Shown: positions 9,369 through 18,567 of the stretch, in pieces
How positions within the stretch are numbered: position 1 is the first letter of the stretch
Layout of the letters: each line of letters starts with the position of its first letter
Assembly: GCA_937899785.1 (NCBI GenBank)
Contig: CALCCG010000183.1
Location: forward strand, 1 to 64,000
Length of the DNA stretch: 64,000 nucleotides
Direction of reading: 5' to 3'
Origin: an uncultured Erythrobacter sp.
GTDB taxonomy: Bacteria; Pseudomonadota; Alphaproteobacteria; Sphingomonadales; Sphingomonadaceae
The notes under the pieces: model-generated
Seen by the model: only the letters and a program-made list of their open reading frames with translations
The model's database searches: none
What the model was told of the DNA's origin: nothing
Translations under genes and position numbers: made by a program

Positions 9369-10429
9369 AGCTTGCCAATGGGATCTTCCTAGGCGCGCTT
9401 GCCGTGTGCGCCATCGCGATTGGAGCGCGCTCGCTGCCGGCCAGCGCGCTTCCCACGCATCGCGTCAATGTGGAAGCTGTCTTGGGCGTCGAGCAGCTTG
9501 ATGGGAAAGTCAGCAAGTATCCACGCAGCTTGAGCGAATACGGCTTTTTCCTCGACGCCGCTGGGCGCGAGCCCGATGCGCGGGTGATCCCATACGAGCT
9601 CAACACGCCCCTTTATTCCGACGGAGCCGACAAGCTGCGATATATCTTTCTGCCCGAAGGCGCGACAATGACGGATACGGGCGAGGGCGGGTTGCTCGAC
9701 CTCCCTGTGGGCTCTGCGATCATCAAAACCTTTGCTTTCGGCGGGGGAGAGGATCAACACTATATCGAGACGCGCCTGCTGCTGCACCGCGCCGATGGCT
9801 GGCTGGCGCTGCCGTACAAGTGGAATGAGGAACAGACCGAGGCGAAGCTCGCTCTGGTGGGTGCACGGATGGAACTGACCCGGCCTGACGGAGAAACGAT
9901 CAGCTATCAGGTCCCCAACAAGAACCAGTGTAAACAATGCCATGTGAAGCACGATGTGGTGACGCCCATCGGACCCAAGTCGCGCAACCTGTCGCGGGGC
10001 TGGCTTGCCGCGCAGGCGAGCGCGGGCCGGATCGAAGCCTTGCCAGCGATCCATGACACGGTGCCGCAGTGGGAGGGGCGAGCGCATAACTCGGACAAAG
10101 AGGCGCTCGCTCGAGGTTATCTCGATGTGAACTGCGCGCATTGCCACCAGCCCGGAGGCAGCGCGTCGAACAGCGGGCTGGACCTGCGCTGGGAGCAGAA
10201 AGACACCTACGCGGTTGGCATTCGCAAGCCGCCGGTCGCTGCCGGGCGCGGAGCGGGCGGTCACAAAGTCTCGATCGCGCCGGGTGATCCCGATGCCTCT
10301 ATCCTGCTCTACCGCATGAGTTCCACCGAACCGGGCGTCGCCATGCCTGAGCTGGGCCGCTCGACCAATGATGACGACGGCATCGCGGCCATCCGCGCCT
10401 GGATTGAAAGTATGGAGGCGTCCTCTTGA
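9365..10429 (+). CDS. Diheme c-type cytochrome, SO2930/HNE_0200 (TIGR03806-like) family
   Basis: Two CxxCH motifs: CKQCH and CAHCH; signal-like N-terminus; immediately downstream of the beta-helix gene. Confidence 0.85.
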   Translation: MKLANGIFLGALAVCAIAIGARSLPASALPTHRVNVEAVLGVEQLDGKVSKYPRSLSEYGFFLDAAGREPDARVIPYELNTPLYSDGADKLRYIFLPEGATMTDTGEGGLLDLPVGSAIIKTFAFGGGEDQHYIETRLLLHRADGWLALPYKWNEEQTEAKLALVGARMELTRPDGETISYQVPNKNQCKQCHVKHDVVTPIGPKSRNLSRGWLAAQASAGRIEALPAIHDTVPQWEGRAHNSDKEALARGYLDVNCAHCHQPGGSASNSGLDLRWEQKDTYAVGIRKPPVAAGRGAGGHKVSIAPGDPDASILLYRMSSTEPGVAMPELGRSTNDDDGIAAIRAWIESMEASS

Positions 10430-11406
10430 AGTGGTTTGTGCGTGTTCTTGGCGTTTTGATCGCCTTGCTGGTCGTCCTGTTTGTCATCTTCCGCACCCCT
10501 GACACCGACCCAGACGCCATGCGCGCCAAGTATGGCGGTGCGCCTTCGCAATTTGTCGAGCTGCCGTCAGGTCAGACGATCCATGTGCGCGATGAGGGTG
10601 CGGGTGACGGGCCGCCGATCATTCTGATCCACGGCGCCAATTCGAGCCTGCACACCTGGGACCAATGGGCAAAGGAGCTCACACCCAATCACCGCGTTAT
10701 TCGATTTGATACGGTTGGCCACGGCCTCACCGGCGCGGCCGAGGATGGCGATTATTCGAAGGAGCGCTACGTCGCGGATCTGGACGCTTTGGCCGAGCAC
10801 TTTGAGCTTGAGACCTTTGTGGTGGCGGGCAGTTCGATGGGGTGATGGATTTCCACCGCTTACGCGATTGCGCACCCCGATCGTGTCGCAGGTCTTGCGC
10901 TGCTCAACGCTAGCGGCGCGCCGCGCAAGCCCGACGAGGGACGCTTGTATTTGGGCGCGACTATCGCGCAAACACCGGTGCTCAATTCGATCATGACGAT
11001 GATCACACCGCGTGATCTGGTGCGCTCCAGCCTAGAGGACGCGGTCGCCGATCCCTCGGGGATCACCGAAGAGACGGTTGATCGCTATTGGGAATTGCTG
11101 CGCTATCCCGGCAACCGCCAGGCGGCGGTGGACCGCGCCAACACCCCGCGCGGCGGTCCGTTTGCGCCCGAGGATGTGGCGGGTCTTACCATGCCTTCTC
11201 TGGTCATGTGGGGCGCGCTTGATCAGGTCACACCGCCCAGCGGCGCGGAGTTTTACGCTGAGCACCTGCCTAATGACACCGCCATCACTTATGACGCGGT
11301 GGGTCACGTCCCCATGGAAGAGGCTCCCGAAACCTCGGTTTCGGACTTTGAGAAGTGGCTGCTTAACCTTGCGGAAACCATACAAGAGCCCGAAGCGGCA
11401 GAATAA
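10426..11406 (+). pseudogene. Alpha/beta hydrolase interrupted by an in-frame TGA (10843-10845)
   Basis: Same reading frame on both sides: ...IILIHGANSSLHTWDQW...FVVAGSSMG-TGA-WISTAYAIAHPDRVAGLALLNASG...VMWGALDQVTPPSGA...VGHVPMEEAP. Confidence 0.85.
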
Positions 11407-11483
11407 TTCCTACCCTATGGACGCTGGCGCGCGTTCATCGCTACACCTTAAAGCAGGGCTAACCGGATTCGAGGGACTGGGCG

Positions 11484-12188
11484 TTGCGCAAACTGGGCAT
11501 GATTGGCGGAATGAGCTGGGTCTCGACCGGTATTTATTACGATAGAATCAATCGGATAGTGCAGCGTCGTGCGGCTCCCATGGCGAGCGCACCGCTTCTG
11601 ATCGAAAGCCTCGATTTTGCTCAAATGTACGCCATCCGCGATGACAAGGATTGGAAGAGGGCTGCCGACGTCCTCGCTGAAAGCGCCAAACGTCTAGAAG
11701 GCGCTGGGGCCGAGGCGCTGATCATCGGCGCGAACTCCATGCACAAGCTCTATGACGATGTGGCCGAGGCCGTCGAGATACCCATTTTGCACATCGCTGA
11801 CTATATAGGCGCTGCGCTCAAGTCGTCGGGCCACAAGAGTGCGGCTTTGTTCGGTACACGCAACGTCATGACGGAAAGCTTCTACCGAAAACGATTGGTG
11901 GCTCAGGGCATTGATCTCCTCCCGCCGGATATGGCCAATGTCGAGGCGCTTGATAGGATAATCTATGACGAACTCATGGTGGGTAAGGTGACCCGTGACG
12001 CGCAGCGCTCGCTCAAGACCATGTTCACCAACAAGGCGCAGGAAGGCGCGGATGCGATTGTGCTCGCTTGCACCGAGTTGGACCTTGTGGTGGATGTTGA
12101 TGCCAATGTGCTTCCCGTGTTCGATTCCACTCGAATTCACTGCGACGCGGCTGCGGATTGGATCTTGGGGCAAGAACCCGCGCAGTAG
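11484..12188 (+). CDS. Aspartate/glutamate racemase family protein (YgeA-like)
   Basis: RKLGMIGGMSWVSTGIYYDRIN..., GANSMHK, LACTELDLV; non-ATG (TTG) start in the track. Confidence 0.85.
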   Translation: MRKLGMIGGMSWVSTGIYYDRINRIVQRRAAPMASAPLLIESLDFAQMYAIRDDKDWKRAADVLAESAKRLEGAGAEALIIGANSMHKLYDDVAEAVEIPILHIADYIGAALKSSGHKSAALFGTRNVMTESFYRKRLVAQGIDLLPPDMANVEALDRIIYDELMVGKVTRDAQRSLKTMFTNKAQEGADAIVLACTELDLVVDVDANVLPVFDSTRIHCDAAADWILGQEPAQ

Positions 12189-12342
12189 TCTGCCGTTGGT
12201 CGCGGATAGAAAACCGTTGATCGAATGATACAATTGCAAAGGGTGCAAGTTCGTCGCGTGGCCCCTAGATGCCCGCCGCAAGCTGTAACTGAATTGTAAC
12301 AGTCAGCTTAACGGGTCCTCGGGTCGCAATCCGAAGATCCGT

Positions 12343-12384
12343 GGGGCCACTCACCACCCCCCAAAGCACCCGGTGGGTGGCCCC
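12343..12384 (+). other. Long stem-loop (13-bp stem, one G-U) upstream of dgt
   Basis: ggggccactcacc (12343-12355) pairs with ggtgggtggcccc (12372-12384); no T-tract follows. Confidence 0.55.
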
Positions 12385-12524
12385 CTACGCTTTCTCAGTG
12401 TGGCGCCGTGATTGGTCCAAAGGGACCAGTGACCTTGGCTTTCCACTCTTATCGGCCTCAGGCTGGCGCAGTTTACGATCTGTTCCCGTTGAGCGCGTCC
12501 GCACAGGTGACTAATTGCAGTGGT

Positions 12525-13718
12525 GTGACACCTCGCGCCCCCTTTGCCGCTGATCCCGCCGCGCATGGCGGCCGCGAGTTTGCACGTATCGCGAGCCCGC
12601 GGCCTCAAGCCTTGGCTGCCCAGATGGAGGTGAGAGGCCCCCGGACCGACTTTCAGCGCGACCGCGACCGCATCATCCATTCGATGAGCTTTCGGCGTTT
12701 GAAGTCGAAGACCCAGGTCTTCATCGCGCCAGAGGGCGACCACTATCGCACCCGTCTTACGCATAGTCTTGAAGTGGCGCAGATCGGACGCGTTATCGCG
12801 CGCGCTTTGGGAGTGGACGAAGACCTGACCGAAGCGATTTGCTTGGCCCACGATCTGGGACACCCGCCCTTCGGTCACGCCGGGGAAGACGCGCTCAGCG
12901 ACGCGATGGTGCGCTTTGGTGGTTTTTGTCACAACGCGCAGGCGCTGCGCACGGTCATGCGGCTCGAAAGCCCCTACCCCGAGCATGATGGGCTTAACCT
13001 GACATGGGACCTTCTTGAGGGACTCGCTAAGCACAACGGCCCGGTCGCTCAGCCAAACTGGGCGCTGGCCGAACTCGACGCAGACTTTCCGCTGGCGCTT
13101 CGCACCTGGCCCTCGCTCGAGGCACAGATTGCGGCGTTGTCGGATGATATCGCGTACGACAATCACGACATAGATGATGGACTGCGCGCCGGATTTCTGG
13201 ATCTCGATGATCTGCTCGAGCTTGAGTTCCTTGCCGATCAGTGGCGCGCTGTTGAGCGGCGGTTTCCTCGCGCGCCTCGCGATCGGCAATTGCGCGAACT
13301 TGTGCGTGATCAGATCGGTGTGATGGTCAACGATGCGCTGGAGCACACGCGCGAAGCCGTGGCGGGTATGGAATCGGTGGCGGATGTTCGCGCCAGCGGT
13401 CGTCGGCTCGCCGGTTTTTCGCCTATGATGGGAGATTATGAGCGCACTCTGAAGGCTTTCATGTACGAAAAGCTCTACTACCATCCTGATCAGGTCGCAG
13501 CGGCGGAGCGCGCGCGCGACGTTGTGGCGCGTCTTTTTGCGGCCTACTCGCAGGACAGTTCCTTGATGCCCGATCGTTGGCGGGCTGTGCTTCCCCAAGA
13601 AGAGCCGCATCGTTCGCGAATGATTGCGGACTTTGTCGCTGGAATGAGCGATCGGTTTGCGATGGATTCCTGCGCTGCGATCTACGGCACACAGCCCAAA
13701 GGTCTGGTCAATGTCTGA
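12525..13718 (+). CDS. dgt: Deoxyguanosinetriphosphate triphosphohydrolase-like protein
   Basis: HD motif AICLAHDLGHPPFGHAGEDAL, RRLKSKTQVFIAPEGDHYRTRLTHSLEVAQIGR; start uncertain (GTG 12525 suggested, ORF open from 12408). Confidence 0.88.
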   Translation: MTPRAPFAADPAAHGGREFARIASPRPQALAAQMEVRGPRTDFQRDRDRIIHSMSFRRLKSKTQVFIAPEGDHYRTRLTHSLEVAQIGRVIARALGVDEDLTEAICLAHDLGHPPFGHAGEDALSDAMVRFGGFCHNAQALRTVMRLESPYPEHDGLNLTWDLLEGLAKHNGPVAQPNWALAELDADFPLALRTWPSLEAQIAALSDDIAYDNHDIDDGLRAGFLDLDDLLELEFLADQWRAVERRFPRAPRDRQLRELVRDQIGVMVNDALEHTREAVAGMESVADVRASGRRLAGFSPMMGDYERTLKAFMYEKLYYHPDQVAAAERARDVVARLFAAYSQDSSLMPDRWRAVLPQEEPHRSRMIADFVAGMSDRFAMDSCAAIYGTQPKGLVNV

Positions 13719-14475
13719 AGGCTGGCGAGAAGGGGGCTTTCGGGCTAGTCGTGCGCCGCAAGGAAGGGACGCTCAGCGCCAATCCGAACAGCCCGAGCGC
13801 GTGGGGCTGGTCGGGGCAACCGGCCTAATCGGCAGCACCTTAATCCAGATATCGAGCGCAAGCGACGTCGCCCGCATGGTTGGCATTGCTCGGCGCGAAA
13901 TCGAAATGCCACAAGGCGCCCGTATGGAGCTGTTTGTCGCCGATCCCGAAAAGTGGGGCGAGGTGCTTGCCGCTGTGCGACCGCACGCTCTCATTTGTGC
14001 GCTCGGCACGACCTGGCGCAAGGCGGGCAGGACGGAAGAGGGTTTTCGCGCCGTTGACCAGGATCTGATTGTTGAGACCGCGCGCTCTGCAAAGGAAGCG
14101 GGGGTCTCAAACCTGGTTTTGATCAGCGCGGCGGGCGCGGATCCGCGTTCAAAGAATCTCTACCTAAGGGTAAAGGGCGAAACGGAAATTTTGGTGGCGG
14201 CTCAAAAGTTTAAACGGCTTGATATCCTGCGGCCAGGTCTTCTTCGTGGGCAGCGCGTGGGCGACTTTCGGTTTCTTGAACGGCTCGCCTTGGCTATGAG
14301 CCCGGTGATCGAACCGCTTTTGCCCCAGAGATACGCCGCCTTTCGCTCAGTTGGCTCGCAATTGGTGGCCGAGGCGGCGTTGGGCCTTGCCATGCGCCGG
14401 GCCGCAGGGCGCTTTATTCACGACAACGAAGCGATGCGGCGAGCCGCCCGCGAATGGCGGACACGATCGGAGTAG
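13711..14475 (+). CDS. NAD(P)H-binding (atypical SDR, NmrA/Htatip2-like) protein
   Basis: GLVGATGLIGSTLIQ Rossmann motif; LRPGLLRGQR; overlaps end of dgt. Confidence 0.8.
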   Translation: MSEGWREGGFRASRAPQGRDAQRQSEQPERVGLVGATGLIGSTLIQISSASDVARMVGIARREIEMPQGARMELFVADPEKWGEVLAAVRPHALICALGTTWRKAGRTEEGFRAVDQDLIVETARSAKEAGVSNLVLISAAGADPRSKNLYLRVKGETEILVAAQKFKRLDILRPGLLRGQRVGDFRFLERLALAMSPVIEPLLPQRYAAFRSVGSQLVAEAALGLAMRRAAGRFIHDNEAMRRAAREWRTRSE

Positions 14476-14481
14476 ACCCGG

Positions 14482-14928
14482 ATGGACTGGAGCGTTGTCT
14501 TCAATGGCGTCAATCTCGTTGCTTTGGTCGCCTGGCTATTGTTGATCGGTGCACCGCGTTGGCCCGCTTTGCTCTCCGGAATCCTCTATCTCGCGATCGG
14601 TGGGCTTTGCGCGCTCTACGCGAGCATGGTGATCAGTGTTTTGAGCGGCTTCATCCCTGCGGGAAATGGGGGCGCGGATTTCACCACAATCGAGGGCATC
14701 CGCGCGATTTTCGCTAGCGACGTTGGAGTGGTGATCGGCTGGACCCATTACCTCGCCTTTGATCTGTTTGTTGGCCTTTGGATTGCCCGCGACGCTGACG
14801 CGAAGTTCTTTTCGCGCTGGGTGCAGGCGCCGATCCTGCTGGCGACTTTTCTGGCCGGTCCGCTTGGGCTGATTATCTGGCTTGTCATCCGCGAGCCGCG
14901 CGCGCGGGCAAGGGGACGCTTTCACTGA
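14482..14928 (+). CDS. ABA4-like family membrane protein
   Basis: 148 aa, 4 TM; HYLAFDLFVGLWIARDA...GPLGLIIWLVIR. Confidence 0.75.
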   Translation: MDWSVVFNGVNLVALVAWLLLIGAPRWPALLSGILYLAIGGLCALYASMVISVLSGFIPAGNGGADFTTIEGIRAIFASDVGVVIGWTHYLAFDLFVGLWIARDADAKFFSRWVQAPILLATFLAGPLGLIIWLVIREPRARARGRFH

Positions 14929-15000
14929 CGGCAAAACGGCTGGACGGCTGGTCCGGCGCTGCTAAGCTTTGGCAAAGCGTTCCGTAAGGGAGAGACGTAC

Positions 15001-16563
15001 ATGGCTAAGAGCGCGAAAGCAGACTATACCTCTTTAGACGAATTCCTGACCTATTGGGCCCGTGAGCGTCCCGATGGCGTTGCGCTTGAAGAGGGTGAGC
15101 GGCGTACAACCTACGGCGAGGCCGAGGCTTTGACCCGCCAGCTTATGGCGTTCCTTGCGGCGCACGGTGTGACCAAAGGAGATCGTTTCGCCTATTTGGG
15201 TAAGAATTCAGACCGCTATTTTCTTCTGCTTTACGCCGCTGGGCGAATGGGGGCGGTGATTGCGCCAATCGGTTGGCGCCTCGCCCCGCGCGAAATCGGC
15301 TATATCCTTGGCGATACGGGGTCAAAGCTGCTGCTTGCCGAAGCCGAATTCCTCGATACGGCGAAGGCGGTTTGTGGCAGCATGGAAGGCGGCCCTGCGG
15401 TGTTTGATGCGGTTGAGGCGTTTACGGCCGCTAGAGACATGGTGCTGACCGCCGTGACGCCGCCGCATCCGGATGAGCCGGTGTTGCAGCTTTACACGTC
15501 CGGCACCACGGGCAATCCGAAGGGCGCGCAGCTTTCGAACCGGAACCTCTTTTCGCTGCGCAAGCCGAGCGTCGAAGCCGATTTGCCGTGGCAGAAGTTC
15601 GAGGCAACGGATTGCGTCCTAGGCGCCATGCCGATTGCTCATATTGGTGGAACGGGCTCCGGGCCGATTGCGGTTGGCAATGGGATTCGCATTCACATTC
15701 TCCCTGAATTCACGCCACTTGGTGCGCTTGAGGCGATTGAGGGCGGGGCGACTTTGCTGTTCCTTGTTCCGGCGGCGATCCAGATGATGATCCAACACCC
15801 CAGAGCAGCCGAAACTGACTTTTCCGGTTTGCGTTACCTCATGTATGGCGCTGCGCCTATGCCACTGGAATTGCTCAAGGAAGCCGTTCGCACCATGCCC
15901 GACACCGGCTTCATGCAGGTCTATGGTATGACTGAGACGACCGGCACGATTTCGATGCTGCCGCCGGAGGATCACGACCTTGCCGGCAATCAGAGGATGC
16001 GGTCAGCGGGCAAGGCGGTCCCAGGGGTCCAGATCGAGGTGCGGGGGGGCAACAACAAAGAGCTGCCGCGCGGCGAGATTGGCGAGGTGTGCATCCTCTC
16101 ACCATCAAACACAGCCGGGTACTGGAAGCTGCCGGAAGCGACCGCCAAGACGATTGATCCAGATGGCTGGCTGCACACCGGCGATGCGGGGATCATGGAC
16201 GACGACGGATATGTCTACATCCAGGATCGGATCAAGGACATGATCATTTCGGGCGGCGAAAACGTCTACCCCGCCGAAGTCGAAAGCGCGATCTACGGCC
16301 ACCCGGCGATTGCCGAGGTCGCGGTGATCGGCATACCGAGTGAGAAATGGGGTGAGGAGGTCAAGGCCTGCATCGTCGCCAAGCCCGGCATGGAAATCGA
16401 CTGCAACGATGTGATCGCCTATACGCGCGAACGAATTGCGGCCTTTAAGGCGCCGAAAAGCGTTGATGTCATTCCCGAAATGCCACGCAACGCTTCGGGT
16501 AAGATCCTGCGCCGCCAATTGCGCGCGCCCTATTGGGAGGGACAAGAGCGGCAGGTCAACTGA
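15001..16563 (+). CDS. AMP-dependent acyl-CoA synthetase/ligase
   Basis: LYTSGTTGNPKGAQLS, YGMTETTG, GWLHTGDAGIMDDDGYVYIQDRIKDMIISGGENVYPAEVE, ASGKILRRQLR. Confidence 0.93.
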   Translation: MAKSAKADYTSLDEFLTYWARERPDGVALEEGERRTTYGEAEALTRQLMAFLAAHGVTKGDRFAYLGKNSDRYFLLLYAAGRMGAVIAPIGWRLAPREIGYILGDTGSKLLLAEAEFLDTAKAVCGSMEGGPAVFDAVEAFTAARDMVLTAVTPPHPDEPVLQLYTSGTTGNPKGAQLSNRNLFSLRKPSVEADLPWQKFEATDCVLGAMPIAHIGGTGSGPIAVGNGIRIHILPEFTPLGALEAIEGGATLLFLVPAAIQMMIQHPRAAETDFSGLRYLMYGAAPMPLELLKEAVRTMPDTGFMQVYGMTETTGTISMLPPEDHDLAGNQRMRSAGKAVPGVQIEVRGGNNKELPRGEIGEVCILSPSNTAGYWKLPEATAKTIDPDGWLHTGDAGIMDDDGYVYIQDRIKDMIISGGENVYPAEVESAIYGHPAIAEVAVIGIPSEKWGEEVKACIVAKPGMEIDCNDVIAYTRERIAAFKAPKSVDVIPEMPRNASGKILRRQLRAPYWEGQERQVN

Positions 16564-16575
16564 ACGCTTGTCGCC

Positions 16576-17172
16576 GTGAAAAAGCACGCGCCCGCCACTC
16601 TTCGCAACCGCGACGCGATCTTGTCGGTTTTGCGCGAGGAATTGCCGGTGACAGGCCGTGTACTCGAAATCGCGGCGGGTTCGGGCGAGCATGCGGTGTT
16701 CTTTGCCCGATGGCTGGCCCCTCGCAAATGGGTGCCCACGGATCCATCGCCCGACGCGCTCGCCAGTATCGCTGCCTACGCGCGCGAGGCCAAACTGCCT
16801 AATCTTGAGGCACCCCTGGAACTCGACGCCAGTGTTCCAGACTGGCCAGTTGCGAAGGCTGATGCAATTGTGTGCATCAATATGGTCCATATCAGTCCGT
16901 GGACTGCGACGCAGGGGCTGTTTGCCGGCGCTGCCCAAATTCTAAGCAACTCCCGGTCACCCTTGATCCTCTATGGACCCTATTTCGAGTCCGGTATTCC
17001 ACCAGCGGTGTCCAACCTCCAGTTTGACGCCGGGTTGAAAGAGCGTAATCCGAACTGGGGCATCCGCAATGTGGATGATGTGGACGCTGTGGCCAGCGAT
17101 CACGGCTTTGCGCGTCGCTCTCGGCATACAATGCCCGCGAACAACCTGACGCTGGTCTACCGCAGGATGTGA
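16576..17172 (+). CDS. DUF938 family protein (SAM methyltransferase-like)
   Basis: LEIAAGSGEHAVFFARWLAPRKWVPTDPSPDALASI..., INMVHISPW, YGPYFESG; GTG start. Confidence 0.85.
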   Translation: MKKHAPATLRNRDAILSVLREELPVTGRVLEIAAGSGEHAVFFARWLAPRKWVPTDPSPDALASIAAYAREAKLPNLEAPLELDASVPDWPVAKADAIVCINMVHISPWTATQGLFAGAAQILSNSRSPLILYGPYFESGIPPAVSNLQFDAGLKERNPNWGIRNVDDVDAVASDHGFARRSRHTMPANNLTLVYRRM

Positions 17173-17173
17173 C

Positions 17174-17329
17174 TTAGTCGTCGTCGTTGATGACGTCTTC
17201 GCCGGCCTCGCCAACCGAGGTTATGTCTTCCCCCAACCCCTTGACTGTGTTGCAGGCCGCCGCGCTAAGCGAAAGAGCGGCCAAAGTCAGGAACGCGAAA
17301 CCGCGGTGGGTGCTTGTCTGTCTCTTCAT
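17174..17329 (-). CDS. Entericidin A/B-like small lipoprotein
   Basis: 51 aa reverse-strand ORF MKRQTSTHRGFAFLTLAALSLSAAACNTVKGLGEDITSVGEAGEDVINDDD; lipobox then CNTVKGLGEDI signature; below track cutoff. Confidence 0.85.
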   Translation of the reverse strand: MKRQTSTHRGFAFLTLAALSLSAAACNTVKGLGEDITSVGEAGEDVINDDD

Positions 17330-17338
17330 GGTCCTACG

Positions 17339-18253
17339 CTAGCCCGCTTCGGGCCCGGCCTGCCGCTTTTGTGCGAGCAGCCGTTCTCGGTATGCGATGA
17401 GCGCCCCGGCTCCGATGATCAAAGGCGCTCCAAGAGCCAGCGTGGCCGGTGCGGCGCGATCAAACACGGCGTAGCCATACCACGTCGCCCACAGCAAAGC
17501 GGTGTAGTCCATCAACAAGATCACCGCGGCCGAGCCGAACCGCAGGGAGGTTGTCAGCAGGATCTGTACGATGCCGCCCATGATCGCGGTTGCGAAGATC
17601 AGCGTCCAAGACCACGGGCTGTGCGTTGCCCAAAAAAAGGGCAGGGCAACCAGGAGAACCGGCAAACTCAAGGCGGTGAACCAGAAGACAATCGCCCACG
17701 GGTTTTCGGTCTTGTTGAGATCCTGGATCTGGAAACTGATAAGCGCGACCATCAGGGCCGCGATCAGAGCGACCGTTACACCCCAGACCGAGACCCCGTC
17801 GGTCAAGCTGCCCGGCTGCATTACGATCAAGACACCCCCAAAACCCAGAACCACTGCTAGCGATCGGTATTTGCCCACACGTTCGCCAAACAGAACAACG
17901 GCGATCAGGACTGCAAAGAATGGGGCGGTAAATCCTAGCGTCGTCGCTTCGGCAAGCGGCAAGAGCAGCACCGCGCCATAGGTGAAGAGCATGCCAACTA
18001 GCCCCATCGCAGCGCGCAGCGCGTGGGACTTCATCCGTTCGGATTTCAACAGCGCGGTTTGGCGCAGCGCGAGTAGGCCTGCGCCGATCAGTGCAAAGGT
18101 GACCGCCTGACGCCAGAATATGAGCTCCACCAGGTGCGCGCCGTGCTCTCCGGCCAGTTTCACGAGCATTCCCATGGTTGCTAGCGCAAAGGCGGTCAGG
18201 AGCCGCAATCCAAGCGCGAGAAAGGGGCGGGGGCGAGCGATTGTTCCATCCAT
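17339..18253 (-). CDS. EamA/DMT-family transporter
   Basis: About 10 TM segments with two EamA halves; LGAPLIIGAGALIAYRE at C-terminus; start MDGTIARPRP within the longer ORF. Confidence 0.85.
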   Translation of the reverse strand: MDGTIARPRPFLALGLRLLTAFALATMGMLVKLAGEHGAHLVELIFWRQAVTFALIGAGLLALRQTALLKSERMKSHALRAAMGLVGMLFTYGAVLLLPLAEATTLGFTAPFFAVLIAVVLFGERVGKYRSLAVVLGFGGVLIVMQPGSLTDGVSVWGVTVALIAALMVALISFQIQDLNKTENPWAIVFWFTALSLPVLLVALPFFWATHSPWSWTLIFATAIMGGIVQILLTTSLRFGSAAVILLMDYTALLWATWYGYAVFDRAAPATLALGAPLIIGAGALIAYRERLLAQKRQAGPEAG

Positions 18254-18309
18254 TGCAACCGAGCGCTTGGGGCAGCGAAGCGTGTTGCGCAAGCGCGGCG
18301 AAGCCCTAC

Positions 18310-18567
18310 ATGCATCGGATGATGCCGGATCCTCTTACCCAATGGGCGCTGGCCAGCGATGCGATGCGGCTCGCTTCCACGGGATGCGCGCTTTGGCTGA
18401 TCGCCGGTGGCGCAGCGGCCATGGAGTGGCGGCGCAATCGCCTGCGCTCTCTCGAACGGTTGGAGAGGGTCGGCTGGGTCCCATGGACGCCGATTTTTCT
18501 TATGTGTGCGATGGTTGGTGGCGGGTGCCTGATGATGGGTGTTCCCGCCGTCCTGGGCGAGCTTTAG
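18310..18567 (+). CDS. Small membrane protein of unknown function
   Basis: MHRMMPDPLTQWALASDAMRLASTGCALWLIAGGAAAMEWRRNRL...TPIFLMCAMVGGGCLMMGVPAVLGEL; two TM; ends over the 3' end of cpaF. Confidence 0.45.
   Translation: MHRMMPDPLTQWALASDAMRLASTGCALWLIAGGAAAMEWRRNRLRSLERLERVGWVPWTPIFLMCAMVGGGCLMMGVPAVLGEL

Noticed and set aside
10843-10845. TGA as a selenocysteine codon
   Set aside because: The expected residue at this position is Gly, not Cys/Sec, and I see no obvious SECIS-like hairpin just downstream; a GGA to TGA change is simpler
12351-13610. 419-aa minus-strand ORF
   Set aside because: Antisense to dgt, no motifs
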